Shown: one piece after another, positions 1-7,603 of the stretch
Layout: every line of letters starts with the position of its first letter
Position numbering within the stretch: the stretch's first letter is position 1
Assembly (NCBI GenBank): GCA_001791045.1
Contig: MGDT01000002.1
Coordinates: 1-36,047 of the forward strand
Length of the DNA: 36,047 nt
Source of the DNA: Candidatus Uhrbacteria bacterium RIFCSPHIGHO2_01_FULL_63_20
GTDB lineage: Bacteria > Patescibacteriota > Patescibacteriia > UBA9934 > GWF2-40-263
Direction: 5' to 3'
Translations under genes and position numbers: made by a program
The notes under the pieces: generated by a model
Database searches by the model: none
Seen by the model: the letters and a program-made list of their open reading frames with translations, nothing else
What the model was told of the DNA's origin: nothing

Positions 1-584
<584 letters not shown>

Positions 585-702
585 CCAGGGATATCACTCC
601 GACCTCGCGTCGGAGTCAGTCCTAGGTCGAGATCAGTCTCACTGATCGGAGCCTCGCAAGAGGCACACCAACCTTAAGACGTTGCAATCACCCAGCAGAT
701 AA

Positions 703-736
703 ACGCCCCGCCGGATTCCCGGCGGGGTTTGGTTTT
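703..736 (+). terminator. Intrinsic terminator after 16S
   Basis: CCCCGCCGG-attc-CCGGCGGGG followed by TTTGGTTTT, between 16S and tRNA-Ile. Confidence 0.8.
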
Positions 737-741
737 CGGGG

Positions 742-770
742 TTGACCTTTGGGGCGGTTTTCCCTACACT
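742..770 (+). promoter_or_regulatory. Sigma70-type promoter for tRNA-Ile
   Basis: TTGACC (742-747), 17 bp spacer, TACACT (765-770); tRNA starts at 785. Confidence 0.75.
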
Positions 771-784
771 GTCGGCACCTTTAC

Positions 785-861
785 GGGCGTGTAGCTCAGT
801 TGGTTAGAGCGCGACACTGATAATGTCGAGGTCCCAAGTTCGACTCTTGGCACGCCCACCA
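785..861 (+). tRNA. tRNA-Ile(GAT), CCA encoded
   Basis: Acceptor GGGCGTG/CACGCCC, anticodon loop CTGATAA, T-arm with TTCGA, ACCA end. Confidence 0.95.
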
Positions 862-918
862 GGGACTATGTTCAGGGGTTAGGATATACTGCACGATGTA
901 TCCTGACCCCTGAACCAT

Positions 919-1365
919 ATGTCTGACCTCAGCACTCTCGACATCCTCACGCGCCTCGTGGTCGCGGCCGCGATCGGTGCCGCGATCGGCCTCGAGCGCG
1001 AGTACCGCCACAAGCCCGCGGGCGTGCGCACCGACGTGCTCGTCGCGATCGGCACCTGCGTGATGACCATCGTGTCGCTGCAGATCGCGCAATTCTCCGG
1101 ATCCGTGGAAGCGGTCGACGTGAGCCGCATCGTGAGCCAGATCCTGCCGGGCATCGGGTTCATCGGCGCCGGCACCATCATCCAGGCGCGCGGGCACGTG
1201 GAAGGGCTTACGACCGCGGCGAGCATCTGGCTCGTGGCCGGGGTGAGCATGGCCGTTGGGCTGGGATTCTTCTCCCTCGCCGCGACCGCCGCGGCCCTAG
1301 GTATCACGTCATTGCTCCTCCTGCATGCCGTACGGGTCCCCGAGGACGACCGTCCGAGAAAATGA
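919..1365 (+). CDS. MgtC/SapB family membrane protein
   Basis: MSDLSTLDILTRLVVAAAIGAAIGLEREYRHKPAGVRTDVLVAIG...GIGFIGAGTIIQ..VEGLTTAASIW: MgtC family motifs. Confidence 0.9.
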   Translation: MSDLSTLDILTRLVVAAAIGAAIGLEREYRHKPAGVRTDVLVAIGTCVMTIVSLQIAQFSGSVEAVDVSRIVSQILPGIGFIGAGTIIQARGHVEGLTTAASIWLVAGVSMAVGLGFFSLAATAAALGITSLLLLHAVRVPEDDRPRK

Positions 1366-1423
1366 ACGTTCAAACAAACGGCCGACCATCATGGGAGACT
1401 TCGTTTAGACGAAGCCTTCAAAC

Positions 1424-1498
1424 GCCGAGGTAGCTCAGTGGTAGAGCGCAGGCCTGAAGAGCCTGGCGTCGTGAGTTCAATTCTCACCCTCGGCACCA
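1424..1498 (+). tRNA. tRNA-Phe(GAA), CCA encoded
   Basis: Acceptor GCCGAGG/CCTCGGC, anticodon arm CAGGC-CTGAAGA-GCCTG, T-loop TTCAATT. Confidence 0.9.
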
Positions 1499-1550
1499 TG
1501 ACGGTCGGCCGTTTTTGATTTCCGCGGACCCCTGGTATCCTGTCCTCAAT

Positions 1551-2651
1551 ATGAAGAGACTCCTCCCCTTCCTCGCGTCCGCCATCGCGTTCGTGCCGCT
1601 CGCGGCATCGGCCGTGAACGGCGACGCGTACGCGGACGCCGTGTACCAGGCATCCAATCATCTGTACCGGCCGCTCAACGCGCTGGGGGCGCCGGACCAG
1701 GTCTACGCCGACTTCTTCGATCAGGACGCGTCCGTCATCCTCGACATGGGCGCGGGCGAGGAAGGCACCGGCGACCTCACCGTCTCCTACGTCCTGCTCG
1801 ATTTCGGAGCCGGATACCGCGTCGAGTTCCTGGACGTCTCGTTCTCGAAGCTGCAGGAGTCGCGGGGCGCGGTGCCGCTCTCCCAAAGCGCGTTCGTCGT
1901 GGACTACGCCTCCTCGACGCCGTATCGATACGTGAGCGTCACGAGCACCGAGGACGAGCAGTGGCGGCTCGACGCGATCGAGGCCGAAACGGTCTCTCTC
2001 CCGCCACCGACCGAGGAGCCGAGCCTCGAACCGACCGAGGAGGGCGTTCCGCGCGGGCTGCTCGTGAAGCTCCCCGACGATGGGAACCCGGCCACCGACA
2101 TGGACAGCGCCGTGTACGTGATCGGCGGAGACGGCAAGCGTCACGCCTTCCCCTCCCTCCAGGTATACCGCTCTTGGTACGCGGACTTCTCGGAGGTGGC
2201 GTACATCGACGCCGAACATCTGGCCTCCTATCCGCTGGGCGGCAACGTCACCGTGCGGCCGGGCACCTATCTCGTCAAACTCACCACCGACCCCAAGGTC
2301 TACGCGGTAGAGCCAGGCGGCGTGTTGCGCTGGGTGCCGTCCGAGGCGGTGGCCGTCGCGCTGCATGGACCCGAATGGAGCAAGCGGGTGATCGACGTCG
2401 CGGACGTGTTCTTCGGCAACTACCAGCCGGGGCCGGACCTCAATGACCTCGCACATCCGGACGGCACCATCGGGTTCCTCCCGAGCGGCCAGGTGGTATA
2501 CGTGGAGAACGCCACGTCCCACGCGATCGCCAGCATGAGCGCCTTCCGTTTCCGCCAAGAATTCGTCGTCGCGATTTCCCAGGCGCTCGCGGACCTCTAC
2601 GTCGACGGCGGGACGCTCGAGGAGGATCCGGACATCAAATTCCCGTATTAG
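1551..2651 (+). CDS. Secreted protein of unknown function with signal peptide
   Basis: MKRLLPFLASAIAFVPLAASA signal peptide; C-terminal half with VYAVEPGGVLRWVPSEAVAVALHGPEWSKRVIDV-type segment that I associate with CPR exported proteins; extended -10 just upstream. Confidence 0.8.
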   Translation: MKRLLPFLASAIAFVPLAASAVNGDAYADAVYQASNHLYRPLNALGAPDQVYADFFDQDASVILDMGAGEEGTGDLTVSYVLLDFGAGYRVEFLDVSFSKLQESRGAVPLSQSAFVVDYASSTPYRYVSVTSTEDEQWRLDAIEAETVSLPPPTEEPSLEPTEEGVPRGLLVKLPDDGNPATDMDSAVYVIGGDGKRHAFPSLQVYRSWYADFSEVAYIDAEHLASYPLGGNVTVRPGTYLVKLTTDPKVYAVEPGGVLRWVPSEAVAVALHGPEWSKRVIDVADVFFGNYQPGPDLNDLAHPDGTIGFLPSGQVVYVENATSHAIASMSAFRFRQEFVVAISQALADLYVDGGTLEEDPDIKFPY

Positions 2652-2673
2652 GCAGGAGGACGCAGGGAGGAGA

Positions 2674-2697
2674 ATCCCTTGTTGAAACAAGGGATTT
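2674..2697 (+). terminator. Inverted repeat, probable weak terminator
   Basis: AATCCCTTGTT-ga-AACAAGGGATT followed by TCT; short T-run only. Confidence 0.45.
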
Positions 2698-2719
2698 CTG
2701 ATACCTTCCGCTGGTATTT

Positions 2720-2795
2720 CGGGCTGTAGTTCAGTTGGCAGAACGCCTGCTTTGGGAGCAGGAGGCCGCCGGTTCGAGTCCGGCCAGCCCGACCA
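2720..2795 (+). tRNA. tRNA-Pro(TGG), CCA encoded
   Basis: Acceptor CGGGCTG/CAGCCCG, anticodon arm CCTGC-TTTGGGA-GCAGG, T-loop TTCGAGT. Confidence 0.95.
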
Positions 2796-3655
2796 TGCGT
2801 ATGAAAAAATTTTCCTTCACCCTTACAACCCTTATCACCCTTACCACCCTTCTCCCCCTGGGTGCGTTCGCGAACGATGCCGGCCAGGCTGGCACCGACG
2901 ACCACCTCCGGGACGAGCTCGGCATGACCGACGAGCAGCTCTCGCGGGCCGTCGCGACCGAGGACCGCGAACCGTTCGGCGCCCTCTCCGGAGCCGACGA
3001 GGTCACGGATCCGCTGGGCGACGTGCTGGACCGCTGGGGACGCGCCACGGCCCTGCATCAACCATGGGGAGACATCGAGCGCGTTTCGGTATCGCGCGAC
3101 GCCGGGGGCGAGAGTTGGGATTTCACCGTGAAGCTGGGAGCGGAGCTTCCGAACAGGCCGACCGACAAGGTGACGCTGTACGTGTACGCGGACGCCGACG
3201 GCCTGGCAGACAACGATGCGCCGGGAAACGGCGTGCGAGGCGGCATGGACAGCGAATTCGCGCTCCAGCACAACGCCGATGCCGGCTGGTACGCTGATTT
3301 CCGCTGGTATAACCCCGAACCGGCGGCGCGGACCTGGGCCATCAACAGGGAGACGGCCATGCGCTGGCGCATGAAGGGCGACACCGTGACCATCAACATC
3401 CCCTTCTCCGAGATGCCCGGGCAGGCGCCGCGTTGGCGCGTGGTCATGGGCATCTCCGACGGCGAACGGACGGAAGTGGACGTCGCCCCGGGCATCGGGT
3501 TCCCGCCGCCGATCGGCGAAACGGCCCCGACCGCGCCCGCCTGGTACCAGCCCATCTTCGACCTGCACGACAGGACCTATCCTGCGGACGTCATCGTAGG
3601 CCTCGCGATGCTCGCTTCCATCGGTTACCTGGTTGTGAAGCATGTTCGTCCGTAG
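2795..3655 (+). CDS. Secreted protein of unknown function with C-terminal hydrophobic segment
   Basis: MRMKKFSFTLTTLITLTTLLPLGAFA signal peptide; start may be 2795 or 2801; C-terminal DVIVGLAMLASIGYLVV. Confidence 0.75.
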   Translation: MRMKKFSFTLTTLITLTTLLPLGAFANDAGQAGTDDHLRDELGMTDEQLSRAVATEDREPFGALSGADEVTDPLGDVLDRWGRATALHQPWGDIERVSVSRDAGGESWDFTVKLGAELPNRPTDKVTLYVYADADGLADNDAPGNGVRGGMDSEFALQHNADAGWYADFRWYNPEPAARTWAINRETAMRWRMKGDTVTINIPFSEMPGQAPRWRVVMGISDGERTEVDVAPGIGFPPPIGETAPTAPAWYQPIFDLHDRTYPADVIVGLAMLASIGYLVVKHVRP

Positions 3656-3656
3656 T

Positions 3657-4211
3657 ATGCCGTTCGTCTCCCGCGCGGGGGAAAAGCTCGCGCACGCGCT
3701 TGCCGCGTTCCGGCTGGATCCGACCGGACTCACGTGCGCGGATTTCGGCGCCTCCACCGGCGGGTTCACCGACTGCCTGCTCCAGCACGGGGCCGCGAAG
3801 GTCTACGCCGTGGAAACCGGATACGGCACGCTCGATTGGAAACTGCGGAATGACCCGCGCGCGGTGGTGATGGAACGCACGAACGCGATGCATGTCGAGC
3901 TCCCCGAGGCGGTCGACGTCGTGACCATGGACACGAGCTGGACCAGACTCGCCAAGATCCTTCCGAACGCGCTCAAGAACCTGAACCCCGACGGGCGCGT
4001 CATCGCGCTCGTGAAGCCGCATTACGAGGCCGGTCCGAAAGATCTTCGCTCCGGCAAGCTTCCGGACGAAAAAATCGAAGAGGTGCTCGGACGCGTCAGG
4101 GCCGACGCGGCTCACGCTGGAGCCAAGATCCTTCAGGAAACCGAATCCCCCATCGTGGGCGGAAAAGGCGGGAATCGCGAGTTCCTTTGGCTCCTGGAGG
4201 CCGCCGGATGA
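3657..4211 (+). CDS. TlyA/FtsJ-like RNA methyltransferase lacking the N-terminal S4 domain
   Basis: MPFVSRAGEKLAHAL, DFGASTGGFTDCLLQHGAAKVYAVETGYGTLDWKLRNDPR, LVKPHYEAGPKD, GGNREFLWLL; alternative start at 3642. Confidence 0.85.
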   Translation: MPFVSRAGEKLAHALAAFRLDPTGLTCADFGASTGGFTDCLLQHGAAKVYAVETGYGTLDWKLRNDPRAVVMERTNAMHVELPEAVDVVTMDTSWTRLAKILPNALKNLNPDGRVIALVKPHYEAGPKDLRSGKLPDEKIEEVLGRVRADAAHAGAKILQETESPIVGGKGGNREFLWLLEAAG

Positions 4212-4214
4212 CCC

Positions 4215-4243
4215 TGGACAGGACGCGGGGTTTCTGCTATAGT
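4215..4243 (+). promoter_or_regulatory. Promoter for tRNA-Gly
   Basis: TGGACA (4215-4220), 17 bp, TATAGT (4238-4243) with TG extension. Confidence 0.7.
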
Positions 4244-4265
4244 GCGGCCATCGGAATTTCAAAAC

Positions 4266-4339
4266 GCGGGCGTAGTTTAGTGGTCAAACGACTCTCTTCC
4301 AAGGAGTAGTCACGGGTTCGATTCCCGTCGCCCGCTCCA
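4266..4339 (+). tRNA. tRNA-Gly(TCC), CCA encoded
   Basis: Acceptor GCGGGCG/CGCCCGC, anticodon loop CTTCCAA, T-loop TTCGATT. Confidence 0.93.
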
Positions 4340-4485
4340 CGCGGGTCCCACTAACGGTCCGAGGAGCGTCCGAACAAGGGTCGGATGGTCCCTGGATCGC
4401 AAACGACCCAGACATCTAAGTGCCATACGCTGTCGGAACACCGCACGTATGAGTCTAACCGGAGACAGGGTCTCCAAGTCAGCGT

Positions 4486-4758
4486 ATGAGTGACATGTCT
4501 CTTAACTGCCGCGACTGCGGGAAGGAATTCGTCTTCTCCGATCGCGACCAGGCGTTCTTCGCGGAAAAGGGTTGGCAGAACCAGCCCACCCGCTGCCGGG
4601 ACTGCGCCCGCGCCAAGCGCGCGAACATGCAGGCCCCGCGCCAGATGTTCCCGGCAGTGTGCGCCGCGTGCGGAAAGAACTGCGAAGTGCCGTTCGAGCC
4701 CCGCGAAGGCGGCCGCCCGGTGAAGTGCCTGGAGTGCTTCCGCGCCGATCGCCCGTAA
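4486..4758 (+). CDS. Double zinc-ribbon protein
   Basis: CxxC motifs: CRDC...CRDC...CAAC...CLEC. Confidence 0.8.
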   Translation: MSDMSLNCRDCGKEFVFSDRDQAFFAEKGWQNQPTRCRDCARAKRANMQAPRQMFPAVCAACGKNCEVPFEPREGGRPVKCLECFRADRP

Positions 4759-4770
4759 GCAGAAGAAAAA

Positions 4771-4796
4771 TCGTCCCTCACGGGGCGATTTTTCAT
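4771..4796 (+). terminator. Terminator between convergent zinc-ribbon gene and ruvC
   Basis: AATCGTCCCtcacGGGGCGATTTTTC. Confidence 0.75.
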
Positions 4797-5299
4797 TTAG
4801 GAAATTGTCTCGGTCGGGACAATTTCGGAAATGAGCGCATGGAGGAAGCGGTAAGGGCCAGGGCCAGCGCATCGGCCGCGTCGTCGAGCTTGGGGGCCTT
4901 CTTGAGGCCGAGCAGCTTCGTGACCATCATGATCACCCCTTTCTTGTCCGCGCTCCCGCTCCCCGTGACCGCCATTTTCACCTGACCAGGAGTAAGCTCG
5001 ACGATCTTCACGCCCCGTCGCGCCGCCGCCGCGAGAATGACGCCGCGCGCTTCCGCCACTTGCATGGCCGTCTTCACGTTTTTTGAAAAGTAGAGTTTCT
5101 CGACCGCCACAAGATCCGGCTTGTGCGTCTTAATGAGTTCGTCCGTATCGTCCGAAATTTGAAGGAGGCGCTTTGCGTGCGGTTCGTTCTTGTTCGTCGT
5201 GGCAACCCCATAGTCCAGCACATGCGTCTTTCCACGACCGACGGACACGCATCCGAAACCCATTCTTCCAAAACCCGGGTCAATTCCAAGGACTATCAC
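4793..5299 (-). CDS. ruvC: Holliday junction endonuclease RuvC
   Basis: MIVLGIDPGFGRMGFG, AVEKLYFSKNVKTAMQVAEARGV, ELTPGQVKMAVTGSGSADKKGV, LDDAADALALAL. Confidence 0.95.
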   Translation of the reverse strand: MIVLGIDPGFGRMGFGCVSVGRGKTHVLDYGVATTNKNEPHAKRLLQISDDTDELIKTHKPDLVAVEKLYFSKNVKTAMQVAEARGVILAAAARRGVKIVELTPGQVKMAVTGSGSADKKGVIMMVTKLLGLKKAPKLDDAADALALALTASSMRSFPKLSRPRQFPK

Positions 5300-5303
5300 A
5301 CGT

Positions 5304-5573
5304 TTATTCGTACACTTCGTTTCGATGCTTCACCGACAAGATAATCAACAGGATGATCGTCCCGTCAACAGTTTTTCGAAAAAGAACACGCCAGTCCCCC
5401 ACTCGGAATCGATACACGCCCGACAACGATCCTTTGAGAGCCTTCGCGTTACGCATCGGATCGTCTGTAGAACAGAAAAAACGGATCTTTTTTGAGATCC
5501 GTCTTGCAACAGTCTTATCCAAGGAACGCATGTCATCTGACGCCTCCTTTGAATACGCGTACGGGAGCGCCAT
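5304..5573 (-). CDS. RelE/ParE-type toxin
   Basis: 89 aa: RISKKIRFF...NAKALKGSLSGVYRFRVGDWRVLFRKTVDGTIILLIILSVKHRNEVYE. Confidence 0.88.
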   Translation of the reverse strand: MALPYAYSKEASDDMRSLDKTVARRISKKIRFFCSTDDPMRNAKALKGSLSGVYRFRVGDWRVLFRKTVDGTIILLIILSVKHRNEVYE

Positions 5574-5579
5574 AACGGC

Positions 5580-5822
5580 TTATCGGAGCATGCGTTCCAT
5601 CTGTTCTGCCGTAACGAGTCGTCCGGCCTTCATCTGCCGTTCAGAGGCATTCACGCGCTTCAGGATATCGGTCTCGAAATCCGCTTTGGATGGGGAGTGC
5701 AATTCAAACAGCGGCTCATCATTCTGAAGCACCACCAAACGCTGCTTGCGTGTTCGAGCGAGCTTGGCGAACTTTGTCATGTTCTGTCGGAATTCCGTAA
5801 CCCCGATGAATCTCGTCGTCAT
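5580..5822 (-). CDS. Phd/YefM-type antitoxin
   Basis: 80 aa: MTTRFIGVTEFRQNMTKFAKLARTRKQRLVVLQNDEPLFEL, immediately upstream of the RelE-like gene. Confidence 0.82.
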   Translation of the reverse strand: MTTRFIGVTEFRQNMTKFAKLARTRKQRLVVLQNDEPLFELHSPSKADFETDILKRVNASERQMKAGRLVTAEQMERMLR

Positions 5823-5838
5823 AGAAGAATGTATCTTA

Positions 5839-5866
5839 AGTGTACACCGTCACTCCTGCAGGTCAA
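5839..5866 (-). promoter_or_regulatory. Toxin-antitoxin promoter with palindromic operator candidate
   Basis: On minus strand TTGACC (5861-5866), 16 bp, TACACT (5839-5844); palindrome GTGTACAC at 5840-5847 overlaps the -10. Confidence 0.6.
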
Positions 5867-6494
5867 CGTCCAGCATGAGCGGCGCATGGTCGGACACCTC
5901 GTCCGGCAACACGCGGAAATCCTTCACGTTCACCCCCTCGGAAACCATGACGTAATCCGCCCCGGCTTCGCATATAAGCTCGTCCGTGTACTCGTGATCC
6001 CATATTCCTTCACGAGGTTCCGAAGCCCGGCCGCTTCGACGATGGCCATGCTCTCCGTATTCGGATTCAAGTTAAAGTCACCGCACAAGATAATCTCGCC
6101 ATCGATCTTCTTGATCGTCTCGACGATTTTTCGGGATTGCTCCAATCGGTCCGGCGAATCGTCCTTCCCGAGCCCGTTCCAGAGGCCGTGGAAATTCACG
6201 ACGTGGACGAAGGTTTCCGTGACGGTTACGGGCGAAAGCGGAGGCCGCACGAACGTGGCGAGTCCGTAATAGTCGCGAAAATGCATGATAGTATCCATCG
6301 TATTTGGGAATCGCTTTCCCGATGTCCGAATACAGCTCGTAGACACAATCTTGCCACTCGTTCGTCTTCCCGGTGGCACCGTGAAAAAATTCCTGGAAAC
6401 AAAAGATGTCCGTCTCCGTCGCTTCTCGACGCACGAACTCTACGAGCGCGTCGCGCCGCCGTCCGGACCAGGTATTGAGGGTGATGAGTCTCAT
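5850..6494 (-). pseudogene. Endonuclease/exonuclease/phosphatase family protein, two compensating frameshifts
   Basis: Frame 1 MRLITLNTWSGRRRDALVEF..FCFQEFFHG; frame 2 DYYGLATFV..HVVNFHGLWNG..ILCGDFNLNPNTESM; frame 3 ADYVMVSEGVNVKDFRVLPDEVSDHAPLMLDVDLQE*. Confidence 0.85.
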
Positions 6495-7216
6495 AATTCG
6501 TTCGTGTATACGGCTTCGACGTCGTCGTGGTCGTCCAAAACCTCAAGGAGCTTGTCGAGTTGCTCCTTGGCCGCCGCATCTTCAACCGCAACTGGCGTCT
6601 TCGGGACGTAGCCTATTCGCACGTCGTCGGTTTTGAGCCCTTGGGATTCGACCTCGGAGGCCACCTTCTGAAGATCCTTCGCTTCGCTCAGGATGACAAC
6701 GAAGTCGCCATCCCAACGGATGTCCGAGGCGCCGGCCTCGATCATGGCGAGCTCGAACGCGTCGCGGTCCTTCACGGCCGACGCGTCGCCGATCGCCACC
6801 ATCCCCTTGCGATCGAACATCCAGGCGACGCTCCCCGCGGCGCCGATCGTCCCGCCATTTTTGGACGCAAGCGTCTTCATCTCCGCGACGCTCCGGTTGC
6901 GGTTGTCGGTCACGCACACGATCATGAGCGCGACGCCGGATGGACCGAACCCTTCGTACACCACCTCCTCGAGCGTCGCCCCATCGCCCGCGCCCGTGCC
7001 GCGGTCCACCGCGCGCTGGATGTTGTCCTTGGGCATGTTCGCGGCCTTCGCCGCCTCGATTGCCATGCGCAGCTTGAAGTTGAACCCCGGGTCGCCTCCC
7101 CCTTCCTTTGCCGCCACCGTGACGTTCTTGGCCAGCTTCGAAAACACCCCGGCCCGGCTCTTGTCCGCCTTGCCCTTCTTGAGCTGGATGTTGTGCCAGT
7201 GGCTGTGACGGGCCAT
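6491..7216 (-). CDS. yebC: YebC/PmpR family protein
   Basis: MARHSHWHNIQLKKGKADKSRAGVFSKLAKNVTVAAKEGGGDP..NMPKDNIQRAVDRGTG. Confidence 0.95.
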   Translation of the reverse strand: MARHSHWHNIQLKKGKADKSRAGVFSKLAKNVTVAAKEGGGDPGFNFKLRMAIEAAKAANMPKDNIQRAVDRGTGAGDGATLEEVVYEGFGPSGVALMIVCVTDNRNRSVAEMKTLASKNGGTIGAAGSVAWMFDRKGMVAIGDASAVKDRDAFELAMIEAGASDIRWDGDFVVILSEAKDLQKVASEVESQGLKTDDVRIGYVPKTPVAVEDAAAKEQLDKLLEVLDDHDDVEAVYTNEL

Positions 7217-7226
7217 AGATGGCCCT

Positions 7227-7254
7227 ACTCTAGCCCACGGGACGGAATTGGCAA
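7227..7254 (-). promoter_or_regulatory. yebC promoter
   Basis: TTGCCA (7249-7254), 16 bp, TAGAGT (7227-7232), then 10 nt to ATG. Confidence 0.6.
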
Positions 7255-7255
7255 G

Positions 7256-7284
7256 AAAAAACCGCCCCTTTCGGAGCGGTCTTG
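7256..7284 (-). terminator. Terminator of 7289-7534 gene
   Basis: GACCGCTCCgaaaGGGGCGG followed by TTTTTTC on minus strand. Confidence 0.8.
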
Positions 7285-7288
7285 GCTG

Positions 7289-7534
7289 TCAGGCGAGCTT
7301 CAGGTGCTCTCTCATGAACCGGATGTCCCGTTCGTGACGGTCGGAGGCCTCCTGGAGGCGGTTCAACCAAGCGGCCCTGAATGACTGCTCTTCATGTCTA
7401 TCCTTCACCATAGAAGCGACGCCTTCGAGCAGATCCATCATGCGACGACCATCATCCTTGTTCATCATGTTCTCACGGATATCTCGATGTTCCGCCTCGT
7501 GCTCGATGAGCTTCTGGATGATCTTGTCTTCCAT
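7289..7534 (-). CDS. Small charged helical protein of unknown function
   Basis: MEDKIIQKLIEHEAEHRDIRENMMNKDDGRRMMDLLEGVASMVKDRHEEQ; extended -10 TGTTAGGAT 8 nt upstream. Confidence 0.7.
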   Translation of the reverse strand: MEDKIIQKLIEHEAEHRDIRENMMNKDDGRRMMDLLEGVASMVKDRHEEQSFRAAWLNRLQEASDRHERDIRFMREHLKLA

Positions 7535-7570
7535 ACGATTCCATCCTAACAGACGCGTTTTCCAAACGCA

Positions 7571-7600
7571 AAACCGCCCCACATGGGGCGGTTTTTCATA
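7571..7600. terminator. Bidirectional-looking terminator
   Basis: AAAACCGCCCCacatGGGGCGGTTTTTC. Confidence 0.75.
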
Positions 7601-7603
7601 GAG

